In this document: positions 63,834-64,000 of the stretch, in pieces | Position numbering within the stretch: position 1 is the first letter of the stretch | Layout of the letters: the number at the start of each line of letters is the position of its first letter | Origin: Saprospiraceae bacterium | GTDB taxonomy: Bacteria > Bacteroidota > Bacteroidia > Chitinophagales > Saprospiraceae | Direction: 5' to 3' | NCBI GenBank assembly: GCA_016717145.1 | Contig: JADKGD010000033.1 | Span: forward strand, 25,241-89,240 | Length of the DNA stretch: 64,000 nucleotides | Notes under the pieces: model-generated | Database searches by the model: none | What the model was told of the DNA's origin: nothing | The model's input: the letters and a program-made list of their open reading frames with translations, nothing else | Program-made: the position numbers and the translations under genes

Positions 63834-64000
63834 GATATTTAATTTTAAGTGGTTAGTAATATGGCTTTGACATGTATAAATTACATAGGTTTAAATTGAA
63901 GAATAAAATTAATTAAATAACTCTGATCCTTACAATTGTTTATCAAAGTTTTATAATTTAATGATATCTTGTTTGAATGGTATGGCCATGGATGATTTTT
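63834..64000. other. Right edge, no gene seen
   Basis: 167 AT-rich bases upstream of the minus-strand gene. No convincing promoter, hairpin or reading frame; the window ends here. Confidence 0.4.

Overview
The window comes from a low-GC member of the Bacteroidota, most likely a Saprospiria-type lineage. Supporting evidence: a T9SS type A C-terminal sorting domain (24443-26596), a DUF6089 barrel, an RprX/RprY-like two-component pair, several sites matching the Bacteroidota promoter pattern TTG/TTTG + about 20 bp + TAnnTTTG, few recognisable Shine-Dalgarno sites, and a short Cys-containing C-terminal tail of a type I associate with Saprospiraceae secreted proteins (end of the 2161-3610 gene). 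No rRNA, tRNA, CRISPR array or complete insertion sequence was seen. This looks like core chromosome with a few accessory islets.

Layout. 1-7.2 kb: envelope protein (DUF4139), a frameshifted secreted L-domain/TSP3 protein, an OmpR-type regulator/kinase pair and a KirBac channel. 7.2-9.1 kb: 600 bp of intergenic DNA with nested palindromes, then three tandem ssb paralogues. 9.1-24.4 kb: a secreted SOD with an extra C-terminal domain, a frameshifted BamA/TamA-like gene, a SpoU methyltransferase, an HSDR_N-type nuclease-like protein with a degenerate helicase-like neighbour, pirin, flavin reductase, glycosyltransferase, RecQ, a DUF6089 barrel, subtilase and YfiT. 24.4-33 kb: a T9SS-exported protein and two vanadium-haloperoxidase-like lipoproteins around an outer-membrane protein, a divergent coiled-coil HTH regulator and a TSUP transporter. 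33-43.4 kb: dnaE interrupted by an in-frame stop, a Sua5/YciO protein, an lptB operon, RprX/RprY-like genes and a CBS protein. 43.7-49 kb: an NAD-dependent formate dehydrogenase operon (fdhD, beta subunit with fused thioredoxin-like domain, alpha subunit). 49-50.8 kb: a promoterless zincin-toxin tail with two paralogous lipoproteins. 50.9-59.2 kb: rdgB, ilvE, sigma/anti-sigma, a 170-nt structured palindrome, bacterial PH proteins and a frameshifted MFS sugar transporter. 59.4-62.4 kb: a methionine operon under a SAM-I riboswitch followed by a poly-cysteine leader ORF. The end holds a possible element remnant and a secreted hypothetical protein.

Two points matter most. First, the metY-metX leader appears to carry two sensors in series: the 3' strand of riboswitch helix P1 overlaps the start codon of a 46-codon ORF ending in seven consecutive Cys codons. 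Second, at least eight single-base losses, mostly in homopolymers, break otherwise well-conserved reading frames. These look like consensus errors of the assembly, so 'broken' genes should be read with care; the dnaE stop is a substitution and is not explained the same way.
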